A stretch of 64,000 nt of DNA, from assembly GCA_963850765.1 (NCBI GenBank), contig CAWKMN010000003.1, positions 434,001 to 498,000 on the forward strand, written 5' to 3'. Of the stretch, positions 33,708 through 43,900 are shown piece after piece. A program made the translations under genes and the position numbers. Each line of letters opens with the position of its first letter. The first letter of the stretch is position 1. This DNA is from CAWKMN01 sp963850765 (lineage in GTDB: Bacteria > Chloroflexota > Anaerolineae > Aggregatilineales > Aggregatilineaceae). Under the pieces are notes generated by a model, which was not told the origin of the DNA, did not search any database, and saw nothing but the letters and a program-made list of their open reading frames with translations.

Positions 33708-36020
33708 ATGGCGAACACTCGGATAGATAAAGTGTTGCCGGTGGAGCGGGTGGACGGTCCGCAGCAGGCCTTGATTGAGGGACGGATACACCTGCTGAAT
33801 ATCCAGACCACCATCCGGCGGATGGTCGATCAGCCGGACATTGAACGAAACCTCGTGGATGTTGCCAAGGCGCTGCGCGCCCTGGGCTGGGAGCGGGTGA
33901 TCCTGGCCGTGCTGTCGGATGAAGGGGATATAAGCCGGCTGATTTCGGTGGGTCTGACCTCCGACGAAGAAGCGGTTTACCGCGAAGGGGTCATACCCAA
34001 CACGATCCGGGAACGTATGGCGAAGGGCGAACTTGAGTCGTGCCGGCTGGGCGGTTTCTATTTCATCCCGGCGGGGGCGGGTCCTGCCTGGGACGTGCGC
34101 GATCTGCTGTTTACACCGCTGCGAGTGGGGCAGAACGCCGTGCTGGATGGCATTCTGCGGCTGGAACAGCCGGCCAATGGGCTGCGCCCGACGCGCGACA
34201 CGCTGCTCCCGGTCGACATTCTGGCTGGCCAGACGACGTTTGTCGTGGCGAACGAGCGAGCCGCACAGGTGCTTGAATATCAGGTGGAAGAGCTGTCGAT
34301 GATGCACCGGGCCGACCGGGAAATCAGCTCGCACCTGGACGTCGAGCGTGTGATGACGCTCACGATGGACTGGTCTTTGCGGCGCACCGGGGCAGATACG
34401 GGGCTGCTCATGCTCATGACGGAGGACAAAACCGCCCTCGTGCCGTCGATCACGATGGGATATATTGACCACAGCACTTTTCCTTACAGCCGTGAGAACC
34501 CGATGCCGGTCAGCCTGGGCATTATTGGTCGTGTTGCCCGCACGGGCCAAACGGAGATCCTGCGGGATATGGAGGCAGAAAAGGACGATGTCGCCTTTCT
34601 GCCGGGGGCCCAGTCGTATCTGTCGGTGCCGCTGGCGATGCGCGGTGAGGTGTTAGGCGTGGTGACGCTGGCCTCCACCGAGCAGGGTATTTTTAGCGAT
34701 AAAGAGGTGAGCTTTCTGGAACGGCTGTCTCGCCGTGCCGCGGTCGCGCTTGATAATGCGCGGCTGTACCGTCAAGCCGAACAGATGGCGGACGATATGG
34801 CCGTCCTCTACTCGGCCAGCCGGGCGATCACCTCCACACTGGAACGCGACGAAGTCCTCCAACGGATCGCACAGGCGATGGCCGTATCGCTGGAATGTTC
34901 CAGCGCGATCGTATTTGACTATCAGGCGAAAACCGAAGAGGTATCCGTACTGGCGGTGTACCGGGTGGGTACAGCTCTGGGAGCGGATGAAGTGCTGCCG
35001 GAAGTCCGCCAGCGGATCGCGCTGTCAACGTTCCCGGCGCTGCAGACAGCCGTTGAGCAGCAGCATCCCCTGGTGCTGCGCGTGGCCGATCCGGCTATTT
35101 CAGGGCTGGATCGCGAGCGCCTGGAAAACGACAACCTGTATACCATGGCGCTGCTGCCGCTCGTGGCCCAGAATGAACTGATCGGCGTGGCCGCCGTGAT
35201 CGAAGGCCGGCGCGATCGCATCTTTTCGCCCAGCGAAATGTTCAAGGCGGAAGCGCTCGCCGGGCAGGCATCCGTCGCGCTCCGGCAGGCGATGCTGTTC
35301 AGCGAGGTGCTGGATCTCGGCAAGCTCAAGTCCGAGATGATTCGTATGGCCTCGCACGATCTGCGCAACCCGCTCAATAACATCATGGGCTATGTCGAAC
35401 TGCTGGCCCTGTCCATGTCGGGGCAGGGCACAACACCCGACCAGGAGCTTTATCTCGACACGCTGCGGCGCAACACGAAGGCGATGCGCACGCTGCTGGA
35501 AGATCTGCTCACGCTGGAACGAATCGAAAGCGATCGTCAGAATGAGTGGCAGTCGGTAGACCTGTTCGGCCTGGTGCTTGAGGTGGTCGAGTCACAGCGA
35601 TCCAGCGCGGCCCTGAAAAATCACACGCTGAACTTCGAATGCGCTGAGGATACACCCATGGTCCGCGGCAGCGAAACCCAACTGCGGCAGGCTATCGCTA
35701 ATCTGGTGGGGAACGCGATCAAATACACACCGGATAACGGGGTGGTGGAAGTTCACCTGGGACCCAAGGACAAACGTCTTCAGTTCTGGGTGAAAGATAA
35801 CGGCTATGGCATTTCGCCGGAACGTCAGAGCAAGATCTTCGAGCGGTTTTACCGGGCGCGCGAACCCGGGACTGACCATATCAGCGGGACCGGGCTCGGC
35901 CTGAGTCTGGTCAAGACGGTGATCGAACGGCACGGCGGGCATGTCTGGTTCACGAGTGAAGCGGGCGCAGGGAGCACCTTTGGATTCTGGATGCCAGTCA
36001 TTGACGCAGCGGGGGCGTGA
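33708..36020 (+). CDS. Soluble sensor histidine kinase with three GAF domains
   Basis: The 770-residue protein has GAF-like domains at about 25–190, 200–355 (DREISSHLDVERVMTLTMDWSL to AAVALDNARLYRQ) and 365–530 (SRAITSTLERDEVLQRIAQAM to ASVALRQAMLF). The phosphoacceptor histidine lies in MIRMASHDLRNPLNNIMG and the ATPase domain has NLVGNAIKYTPDN, DNGYGIS and GTGLGLSLV. It is the first gene of a three-gene operon; the next gene begins right after its TGA. No receiver is encoded beside it. Confidence 0.92.
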   Translation: MANTRIDKVLPVERVDGPQQALIEGRIHLLNIQTTIRRMVDQPDIERNLVDVAKALRALGWERVILAVLSDEGDISRLISVGLTSDEEAVYREGVIPNTIRERMAKGELESCRLGGFYFIPAGAGPAWDVRDLLFTPLRVGQNAVLDGILRLEQPANGLRPTRDTLLPVDILAGQTTFVVANERAAQVLEYQVEELSMMHRADREISSHLDVERVMTLTMDWSLRRTGADTGLLMLMTEDKTALVPSITMGYIDHSTFPYSRENPMPVSLGIIGRVARTGQTEILRDMEAEKDDVAFLPGAQSYLSVPLAMRGEVLGVVTLASTEQGIFSDKEVSFLERLSRRAAVALDNARLYRQAEQMADDMAVLYSASRAITSTLERDEVLQRIAQAMAVSLECSSAIVFDYQAKTEEVSVLAVYRVGTALGADEVLPEVRQRIALSTFPALQTAVEQQHPLVLRVADPAISGLDRERLENDNLYTMALLPLVAQNELIGVAAVIEGRRDRIFSPSEMFKAEALAGQASVALRQAMLFSEVLDLGKLKSEMIRMASHDLRNPLNNIMGYVELLALSMSGQGTTPDQELYLDTLRRNTKAMRTLLEDLLTLERIESDRQNEWQSVDLFGLVLEVVESQRSSAALKNHTLNFECAEDTPMVRGSETQLRQAIANLVGNAIKYTPDNGVVEVHLGPKDKRLQFWVKDNGYGISPERQSKIFERFYRAREPGTDHISGTGLGLSLVKTVIERHGGHVWFTSEAGAGSTFGFWMPVIDAAGA

Positions 36021-36386
36021 TTGAGCATTGTTTCGTTTGTGCTGATGGTTATGAGCGGCCCTGACGACGGACAGAAAATCTATCTGAGCCGCGAGCATCG
36101 TGATGGGGGTGTGCGTGAAGATGGCACCTGGACGCTCTTGTTCGGTCGGCGTGAAGCCTGCGACGTGAGCATTCCGTTCGATACCCAGGTATCGCGCCTC
36201 CATGCCATGCTGCGGATCACGCCGGCGGGTGAATTCTGGCTGGAAGACATTGGCAGCCTGAACGGCGCGTTCGTCGGCAGGCTGCGGATTGAAGCGCCAA
36301 CCCGGCTGGAGCGGGGACAGTTGTTCCGGCTGGGGCGTACCTGGATGCGTATCCAGGCTGAAGAGGGTGGGGTAGGTGATGAGTGA
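36021..36386 (+). CDS. FHA-domain protein
   Basis: The 121-residue protein has the forkhead-associated fold: LLFGRREACDVSIP, VSRLHAMLRI and WLEDIGSLNGAFVG supply the G-R, S-x-x-H and N-G positions that bind phosphothreonine. The TTG start follows the kinase stop with no gap, and its own stop overlaps the next gene's start. It likely docks a phosphorylated partner; the Ser/Thr kinase at 50609 in this window is one candidate kinase, by inference only. Confidence 0.88.
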   Translation: MSIVSFVLMVMSGPDDGQKIYLSREHRDGGVREDGTWTLLFGRREACDVSIPFDTQVSRLHAMLRITPAGEFWLEDIGSLNGAFVGRLRIEAPTRLERGQLFRLGRTWMRIQAEEGGVGDE

Positions 36387-38334
36387 GGAAGTTATTACCC
36401 TGGATGACATCCTGACCCTGGCGCGCCAGGAGTCCGCCAAGATGCACCATTTTTTCATCGGCGTGGAACACCTTTTTGTGGCGCTGACGAAACTTGGCGG
36501 CGGTCTGACGACGGCTGTTCTCGAACATCACGGCCTGTCGCCGCGTTTCGTGCGCTACAGCATCCGCGAGTCCGTGACGCGCTACGAAAACCGGCGCTTC
36601 TGGCCAGGGTATCCTGAATCGCCCCGCGCGGCGGGGGTGCTGAATCTGGCCCGGCAGCGGGCTGGGTCCAACCGAACCACCGAGCGTGACCTGCTGCTGG
36701 CAATTCTGGACGAGAACGACAGCGTGGCGATCCGCGTGCTCAACGAAATGGGCGCGAATCTGGCGGCGCTGCGCGAAACGACGCTCAGTTGGACATCACC
36801 ACTGCGCCCGCAGCCGCCCGAAATCCCGGTGCGGGGGTCTGTAGAACTCGACGGAGAGCAGCGGCGGGTACTCCAGCTTATGTTCCGAGACTACAGCGAA
36901 GTCGAAATCGTGCGCGAGCTAGAAGGCGGGCACAGCGGCGCGCGGGTGCTGCTGGTGCGGCCGGTGCGCGTGGGTGGGCACCGCGATGCGCCGGTCGTCG
37001 TCAAGCTGGACGAGCGGCAATCGATCCTGTATGAGCGGCGGCGGTACGATCTGCACGTGAAAGGCACGCTGCCAGCCACGACTGCGCGCCTGCTGGAAGC
37101 GCCGGCCGCGCCGGACAAGTCGTGGTGTGCCGGCCTAAAATACACGTTCGTGGGGCGGCTGGACGACACCGAACCTGTCAGCCTGCGCGAACTGGCGTTG
37201 CGCGATCCGCAAAAACTGGGCGGGCTGATTCATACCCTGTTCGAAGAGTTCGGTCCGTCGTGGTGGCTGCAGCGGCACCCCTACCGGTTTGGCGTGTGGC
37301 GTGAGTACGAGCATGTGCTGCCGCCGGCGCTGGTGGTCGAGGCGCTGCCGGATGGCGATCCGGGGGCGACCGGGCATGAGCTGGCTCCGCTGGGCGTGTG
37401 GAGCCGTGATGGCAAGGTGCTGCCGGGAGAGATCGTCGCGCTGAACGGCTTCGCGGTGCAAAAGCTCGATGTGGCGAAGGATATTCTTTATCTGGCGGCG
37501 GGGGCGCTGCCAGAAGCGATCAACCGGGCGAGCAAAGTCGAGGTGCGCGGATGGGGTCTTGACCGGCAGACCCTCTTCCGGGGCGAGACGATCGACCGGA
37601 TTGTGGGGCGCGTCGTCAGCACGCGCGACGATCTGCTGCGGCGCTCCTTGCAGGCGCTCGAACCGAATTTTGATCTGCGGGCGGAACGAATCCCCTCAGG
37701 GCAGGACGGCGCGCCCGATCTGCCCAACCCCCTGTTTGAGATCACCACGCTGCTTGAGCGGCAGGTGAACGGCTACCTGTCGGTCATTCATGGCGATCTG
37801 CATCTGGGCAACGTGCTGGTTGGGCCGCGCGGCGATGCATGGCTGATCGATTTTGCCTGGACGCGCGAAGGGCATACCCTGTTTGACTGGGCAATGCTCG
37901 AAGCGAGCCTGCTGGTGGAAGTGATCGCCCGGCTGGCTCCGCCCGGCTGGGAGGGCGCGTGGGGCATCGTGAAGATGCTGAACCAACTCTATCGGGGCGA
38001 TGATCGCGTGCTGCATGAGCGCCACCGGGTCGGGCGAGCGCTGCATGCAGTCAAGGCCGTGCATGATATTGTGCGGGGGAGCCTGATGGCGTCGGAGCAA
38101 TGGACAGAATATTACGTGGCACTGTCGCTGCTGGCGCTGCGCCTGATGGACTGGAAATCGGAAAGCCTGGACGCGCGGCGGCTGGCGTTTCTGGTGTCGG
38201 CGCTGGCACTCGCGCTGGTGCGAGCGGCTCCGCTCGATCCGCAGTCCCGCACCGATCAAAGCTGGCTGGAAGTGCCGACGGACATCGATCTGCGCGGGCA
38301 AGCGCCCGATCAAGGCCCGGTATCGACTGGCTGA
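36376..38334 (+). CDS. Clp-N-domain–aminoglycoside-phosphotransferase-like fusion protein
   Basis: The 652-residue protein opens (about 1–140) with a double Clp N-terminal repeat (DDILTLARQESAKMHHFFIGVEHLFVAL, TTERDLLLAILDEND), the protein-binding cap of ClpA/C chaperones, but has no AAA+ domain. From about 170 a phosphotransferase-like fold follows: an N-lobe with GGHSGARVLLVRP and VVVKLD, and a C-lobe with HGDLHLGNVLV near 468 and LIDFAWT near 490, the catalytic and metal sites of APH-type kinases. These residues are intact, so it may be an active kinase. It is coupled to the FHA gene by overlap. The combination suggests a signalling or substrate-selecting complex with the FHA protein and histidine kinase. 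Its exact role is unknown. Confidence 0.75.
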   Translation: MMSEEVITLDDILTLARQESAKMHHFFIGVEHLFVALTKLGGGLTTAVLEHHGLSPRFVRYSIRESVTRYENRRFWPGYPESPRAAGVLNLARQRAGSNRTTERDLLLAILDENDSVAIRVLNEMGANLAALRETTLSWTSPLRPQPPEIPVRGSVELDGEQRRVLQLMFRDYSEVEIVRELEGGHSGARVLLVRPVRVGGHRDAPVVVKLDERQSILYERRRYDLHVKGTLPATTARLLEAPAAPDKSWCAGLKYTFVGRLDDTEPVSLRELALRDPQKLGGLIHTLFEEFGPSWWLQRHPYRFGVWREYEHVLPPALVVEALPDGDPGATGHELAPLGVWSRDGKVLPGEIVALNGFAVQKLDVAKDILYLAAGALPEAINRASKVEVRGWGLDRQTLFRGETIDRIVGRVVSTRDDLLRRSLQALEPNFDLRAERIPSGQDGAPDLPNPLFEITTLLERQVNGYLSVIHGDLHLGNVLVGPRGDAWLIDFAWTREGHTLFDWAMLEASLLVEVIARLAPPGWEGAWGIVKMLNQLYRGDDRVLHERHRVGRALHAVKAVHDIVRGSLMASEQWTEYYVALSLLALRLMDWKSESLDARRLAFLVSALALALVRAAPLDPQSRTDQSWLEVPTDIDLRGQAPDQGPVSTG

Positions 38335-38888
38335 GACGCCGGGCAATCTGAGCTTTCGATCCGGCTTTCACGGGACTCGGTGATCTCGATCGTCCAGCAG
38401 GGTGAGTCCGGCGTGAAACGGCGATCGGGCAGCCGGACGGTAATGGTTGTGTCCGCAAAAGCTGGATCGGCATCAGAGAAGTTGTACCGGATACGCCCGG
38501 CGGTCTGTTCCAAAGTCAGCACATAGTCGCGCTCAAAACGATCGGACACATGCCCCAAGACCGTCGCATGGCGATGGGACTCGGTCAGAGTCAGCGCCGC
38601 CGGGCCGGTCAGGATGGCCCACCCATCGTTGATCTCAAAGGTGATGCGGGTTTCTCCGGCGGGGAGAACGCGCAGGCTGCGTCCAATCTCCAGGGATGCT
38701 GCGCTTTCCGGCTGGAGGGGTTCCGGCGTGTGCCCCGCGATGACTCGTTCGGCGCTCCCGGCCAGGACATGCACCGCGGCGGGTTTGGTCACATCAAACG
38801 GGATGATGAGCGAGGCGGCGATTGCCAGAAGCGTCAAGCCCAGCACGGCCAGCAGGGCCAACTGGATCGGGCGGGTGTTTGGGTCCAT
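38310..38888 (-). CDS. Single-pass membrane protein with FecR-like domain
   Basis: The 192-residue protein has one N-terminal membrane segment (LALLAVLGLTLLAIAASLIIPF), then an extracytoplasmic beta-rich domain. AGETRITFEINDGWAILTGPAALTL and LTLEQTAGRIRYNF resemble the FecR repeat pattern. There is no anti-sigma-type N-terminal helix, so it is not a classical FecR regulator. Its 3' end overlaps the last 25 bases of the convergent phosphotransferase gene. Confidence 0.65.
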   Translation of the reverse strand: MDPNTRPIQLALLAVLGLTLLAIAASLIIPFDVTKPAAVHVLAGSAERVIAGHTPEPLQPESAASLEIGRSLRVLPAGETRITFEINDGWAILTGPAALTLTESHRHATVLGHVSDRFERDYVLTLEQTAGRIRYNFSDADPAFADTTITVRLPDRRFTPDSPCWTIEITESRESRIESSDCPASQPVDTGP

Positions 38889-38951
38889 GAATCAAATACT
38901 CCTGCATGATGCGCAGGAGTATTGTAGTCAAGGTGAGCGAGAAGCGAAAGA

Positions 38952-40115
38952 TTAGCGCCGCGCCCAGTTGGGCAGATCATTCCGGTATTCGCCGCTGCTG
39001 TAGACGTAAACGTAGGCATCCTGATAGTCTTCGGCCTGCGTCCACTGGAACAGCCACCACGAGTCCATGATGGACAGATTCACACAGCCGTGACTCTGGC
39101 GATAACCAAAGCGATCATGCCAGTACGTGCCGTGCAGCGCGACATCGCCGTTGAAATACATCACGTAGGGCACTTCTTCGATGAAGTAAAAATCGACCTG
39201 TCCTGATGCGCCGCTCATGCGCGTGGCTTCGTAACGCTCGTAAACCTGGAACAGCCCCTCGGGGGTGCTCCACCGCGGCAGCCCGGACGAGATCAGCGAG
39301 GCGAAGACCATTTTGTCGCCCTCGTAGGCCACGACGGTCTGTTCGTACAGATCCACGGCTACCCAGTGATCGTTGGGGCTGACGCCTTCGGGGCGCGGGA
39401 TGGCTTTGACTTTCGCGACTCGGATCTGCTGAAGCCACTGGTCCGGCCCAACGAGATACCATTCCCAGCCGTCAACATACTCGATGCCGTAGATATTCAT
39501 CATGGTGTAGCGCGGAATGATCTCCATGCTTTCATCCTGCGGCCCGCCAGGATAGCGGCTCGGACGGGCTTCGGCCAGCATCCAGGCAAAGGGGCGCTTG
39601 GGCTGCTCGATGATCTCCACGCCGGAGAACTCGGACACGTCCGCCCAGGTGATATGCTCCTCAGCCACCCACACGCCGTAATTGACCTGAACCCAGCCGT
39701 TCTCAACACTCACAATGGTGACGTAGTTGTAGCCGGCATCAAGCTCCCCGATCGGATTGCCGTTGGGCGCGTCATACGTGATGACATGGCCGATCATACG
39801 GCGGTAGGCGCGGTTCCACACGATGTCTTCCTGGTACGGCACCTGTACGGCGTCCGGTGCGGGGTGCAGCCGCATCTCCGCTTCGGCGGCCCGCAGTTCG
39901 ATGGCGGACATGCCGGTATCCTGCAGACAGTCATCAGGGATGACCGGGGTCTCACCTTCGGGCGTAGCGGCAATCGCCGCCGCGATCAGCGCCGCACAGC
40001 GTTCATCGCGCCCGTTGCCGGGGAATGCGGCTGCTGTGCCGGGCTGCGCCAATTGAACCACCAATACGCTGAGGAGAATGATGGAAGCCAGTTTGATCAA
40101 GCGCATAAGGATCAT
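38952..40115 (-). CDS. Secreted L,D-transpeptidase (YkuD domain)
   Basis: The 387-residue protein has a signal peptide (IILLSVLVVQLAQPGTAAA), a middle region with SH3-like strands, and a C-terminal YkuD domain. The catalytic motif is GYRQSHGCVNLS with the nucleophile cysteine near 345, and ALHGTYW lies upstream of it. It crosslinks or remodels peptidoglycan stem peptides at the cell surface. Start is the ATG at 40115. Divergent from the ABC exporter gene at 40275. Confidence 0.92.
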   Translation of the reverse strand: MILMRLIKLASIILLSVLVVQLAQPGTAAAFPGNGRDERCAALIAAAIAATPEGETPVIPDDCLQDTGMSAIELRAAEAEMRLHPAPDAVQVPYQEDIVWNRAYRRMIGHVITYDAPNGNPIGELDAGYNYVTIVSVENGWVQVNYGVWVAEEHITWADVSEFSGVEIIEQPKRPFAWMLAEARPSRYPGGPQDESMEIIPRYTMMNIYGIEYVDGWEWYLVGPDQWLQQIRVAKVKAIPRPEGVSPNDHWVAVDLYEQTVVAYEGDKMVFASLISSGLPRWSTPEGLFQVYERYEATRMSGASGQVDFYFIEEVPYVMYFNGDVALHGTYWHDRFGYRQSHGCVNLSIMDSWWLFQWTQAEDYQDAYVYVYSSGEYRNDLPNWARR

Positions 40116-40274
40116 ACCTCACCTGTGTTGAAGCGTGGATAGAGGATAACAACGAACCAGGGTGAGGTCAATGATTTATCAGCGCAGCGCAGGGGAATAG
40201 CCGGTTTGCGTGTGTATTTGTTGGCAGTTCGTGCTACAGTGTACGGCGTTCTGATTCTGAGCAAAGGCCTTGTG

Positions 40275-40958
40275 ATGAATAGTCGGAGAATCGTGCTGCG
40301 CGCGACCAACCTCACCAAGGATCTGCCGCTGGGGAAGGTGGTTGTCCATGCGGTGCGGGGTGTGGATCTGTGTATTTATGAGAACGAAATGGTGGGAATC
40401 GTGGGGCCATCGGGGAGCGGCAAGAGCACGCTGCTCGGCCTGATCGGCGGGCTGGACACGCCGACCACGGGCCGGGTCGAGATCGACGGCGTGGACATCA
40501 CGAATATGAGTGAGGGCCGGCTGACCGAGGTGCGGAATGAGAAGATCGGGTTCGTGTTCCAGTTTTTCAACCTGATCCCAACCCTGACCGCACTTGAGAA
40601 CGTCGCGCTGCCGATCCAGTTTGCGCAGAAGCCGAAATTTGACCCCGACAAGCGAGCACGGGACCTGCTCGACCTGCTCGGGCTGTCGGACCGGCTGAAC
40701 CATCGCCCGATGGAGCTTTCGGGCGGGCAGCAGCAGCGGGTGGCGATTGCGCGGGCGCTGGCGAATAATCCGCCGCTTTTGCTGGCCGACGAGCCGACCG
40801 GCAATCTTGATTCGGAAGCGTCGCACATGGTGATCGAGGCGCTGCGTGACGTATGGCGCGAAACCGGGACGACGGTGATCCTGGTGACGCACAGCGCAGA
40901 ACTGGCCGGGCAGATGGGGCGCGTGCTGCATCTGGTAGATGGGCGGGTTATCGACTGA
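40275..40958 (+). CDS. ABC transporter ATP-binding protein, MacB/LolD type
   Basis: The 227-residue ATPase has Walker A GPSGSGKST, Q-loop FVFQFFNLIPTLTALENVALP, signature LSGGQQQRVAIARA, Walker B LLLADEPTGNLDSE and H-loop VTHS. LADEPTGNLDS marks the MacB/LolD/FtsE mechanotransmission branch. The ATG at 40275 has AAAGG upstream. Its TGA overlaps the ATG of the permease gene, so the two form an exporter or lipoprotein/peptide-handling complex. Confidence 0.93.
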   Translation: MNSRRIVLRATNLTKDLPLGKVVVHAVRGVDLCIYENEMVGIVGPSGSGKSTLLGLIGGLDTPTTGRVEIDGVDITNMSEGRLTEVRNEKIGFVFQFFNLIPTLTALENVALPIQFAQKPKFDPDKRARDLLDLLGLSDRLNHRPMELSGGQQQRVAIARALANNPPLLLADEPTGNLDSEASHMVIEALRDVWRETGTTVILVTHSAELAGQMGRVLHLVDGRVID

Positions 40959-43900
40959 TGTGGCTGGTACTGATGGCTCAGGGGATAACGAAGCTGCTGC
41001 GTTTTTCGCTGGTCCACTCGCTGCGCGACCTGTGGCGCAACCGGGCGCGGACCACGTTCGCGCTGATCTGCGTGGCGACCGGGGTCGCGGCGGTGGTGGC
41101 GCTGCGTTCGCTGGCGTTCATGGTTGGGGACGAACTCACCACCAATCTGGCGCAGATCAATCGGGGCGATATACGGCTGATCGCCTCGCGAGACGTGCCG
41201 GAATTGGTGGAGCTAAACGAGCAGGGTATCGCCGTTTTTACGCAGGAAACCGTCGATCTGATCCGCGAGTGGTCGGCTGGCGAAGGGACGGAAATCACCG
41301 TGGCGCGGCTGGGCAGCTTCGCGCAGATCACGCCGCTGGTGGATGGCGAGTCCGTCACCTCGAAGCTCGCGTTTCTGGTGTATGTCGAGCCAGACAAATA
41401 CCCGTTTTACGATACGATCGTTTTGCGTGAGCCTGCGGGATCGAGCCTGGACTCGGTGTTCAGCGAAGCGCCCGCCGGAGATGCGTACCCGGTTGTGATA
41501 TCGAGCGATCTGGCGCGGCAGTCCGGCCTGGGCCTGCGTCCTGGCGACCGGGTGCGGATCGGCGCGTCCGAGACGGAATACGAAGTGCGCGGGATCGCGC
41601 CGTCAACGTCTGAAAATATCCTGTTCAATCCCAAAGCCGCCTTTCTTGGGTGATTATCTCTATCTGCCCTATGACCGTCTGGCGCTGCTGGACACACTAC
41701 CGCTGCCCGATCAGGTGTTTATCAAGGTGCCGCTGGGGCATGATATTCGCGCCGCGGAAACCAGCCTGATCGATTATTTGCAGGCGCACTTCGACACGGA
41801 TACCCGATTCAGTGAGAAGCTGTATCGCACGACCGTGCCTGACCTCGAAGAACAGAACAAGGAAATCGCCGGTGTGATCGACGACATGATCCTTGTGATG
41901 GGGCTGTCGTCGCTGCTGATCGGCGGGATCGGGATTGTCAATACGATGCTGGTGGTGGTCAGCCGCCGGACGCTGGAGATCGCGGTGCTGAAAACCCTCG
42001 GTCTGAAGGGGTACCGCGTGACGATCCTGTTTCTGGTCGAAGCGCTGCTGATGGGGCTGGCGGGCAGTCTGATCGGGATCGCTGCGGGCGTGCTGCTGAG
42101 CTATCTGATCCGTGGGGTAGGGGAAGAAGCGTTTTCGCTTGCGCTGGACTGGCGGCTGTATCCTGAGGCGATGCTCAGCGGGCTGTTCCTCGGCATCGTC
42201 ATGACCGGGCTGTTTGGCTTTCTGCCGACTCTGATCGCCGGGCAGGTCCGGCCGGCGATCGTGCTGCGTCCAAACGAAGCACAGCTTCCAGCGGCGGGAC
42301 TGATCCAGACCCTGCTCACCATCATCGTCATGATCACGATCCTGGGGCTGCTGGTGAGCGCGATTGTCGAAGACGCGATCACTTACGGCCCGGTCTACAT
42401 GATCGTCGGCGGCGGGGCACTGGTTGGTCTGTTCGCCGGGGTGATCGTTGCCAATACGCGGCTAGGCCAGGCGATCCCCGATTATTACGTGTTCCGGCTG
42501 CCGCGCCGCTATGAGCGCCTGGAACGCCGCCTGACGGTGACGGCGGGGGCGCTCGCCGGCTGGATTCCGGTCCGCCATGAGTCTCCGAGCACGGTTCAGG
42601 AGCGCGGGCGGCACGCGATCACCGCCGGGCTGCGCGTGCTGCGGCAGGTTGTGCTGCTGTACGGCGCGGCGGCGGTCGGCGCGGCGCTGGCGTCTGTGCT
42701 CGTGCTGCTGCTGAGCGAGCTCTGGCTGCCGTTTGGATTGGGCAGCGTCAAGCCGGCCAACGAGGTGATCGGGGCGTGGCGGCGCGGCGATGCGGGGTGG
42801 GTCGTCTTCTGGACGGTGCTGGCGCTTCTGTTTGCCTACCTGATCCGGCGGTACGCACGCGGATTCGTCGCGATCATCGCCTTAGGCTCGCTTGGCATCA
42901 CGCTGGGCGGGCTGATCGGTCTGATCGGCGGCCTTGGGCTGGAACGCCTGCTGCGTGGATCCGGTGCGTGGAATTTCCTCGCGGAGATGTCCACCGGGAT
43001 CGTGCTGGTCGAAGGCGCGCTGGCTGTGCTCGCGGCGGTGTACGTGGGCTACTGGCTGCTGGTGTGGGCTGTTTCGCGTCTCTCGCCCGCCGCGCTCATG
43101 GCGATCACCAGTCTGACCGTGTTCGGCCTGCTGGCGGGGATTGCCGCTGCCGTTTCGCTGGCCGGGATCGGAGCGCTGGCGGCGTTGTGTGGCACGGCGG
43201 CCGCGATCTGGCTTGGATTTGAACTGCGGCGGTTTTTCCGCACAGGCCAGCCCATACCGGACGGCGAGCCGGATGCGGGCCGGGTACACCGCAGCGGCGC
43301 AGTCCGCGCGCTTCCCCTCGATCCTGCTGCTCAGCGCTGTGATTGTTTCCGGCGGTGTGCTGCTCGCCAATGTCGGGGCGGCGAATGTCGTGCGGGCGGC
43401 GGTTGCCCTGATTGGTGCGGCCGTTCTGGGCGGATTATGGTGGTATCTCACAAAGAAACACCGAATCGATGGGCGGCTGGTCCTGCGCGAGATGCACGGG
43501 CGGCGGACGCGCGTCGCCTCGACACTGCTCGGGTTGAGCGTGGGAATCGCCGGCTTGAGCCTGGTGTCGCTGACGACCAGCGCCGCCGGCAATCTGCTCG
43601 AAATCCAGTTGGGCGAGACCGCCGAGGGCAATCTGCTGATCGGAGACCCGTCATCGCAGCACGGCGAGCAGATCAGCGCCATATTGAACCAGGCGGAAGG
43701 CGTGGAAAGCTTTTCGCAGGTGACGCTGTACAGTGCCATGCTGCTCAAAATCAACGGGGAGCCGCTGGAACCGCTGCGCCACCGGGGACCTATCGAGGAC
43801 GAGAACGGCAGCGCACGAGCGGAGGAAACTGGCCTTCCCATCGGCCTGACGGTACGCGCCAGCCTGACCGATCTGCCCGACTACCGGATGAAGCGCGGGC

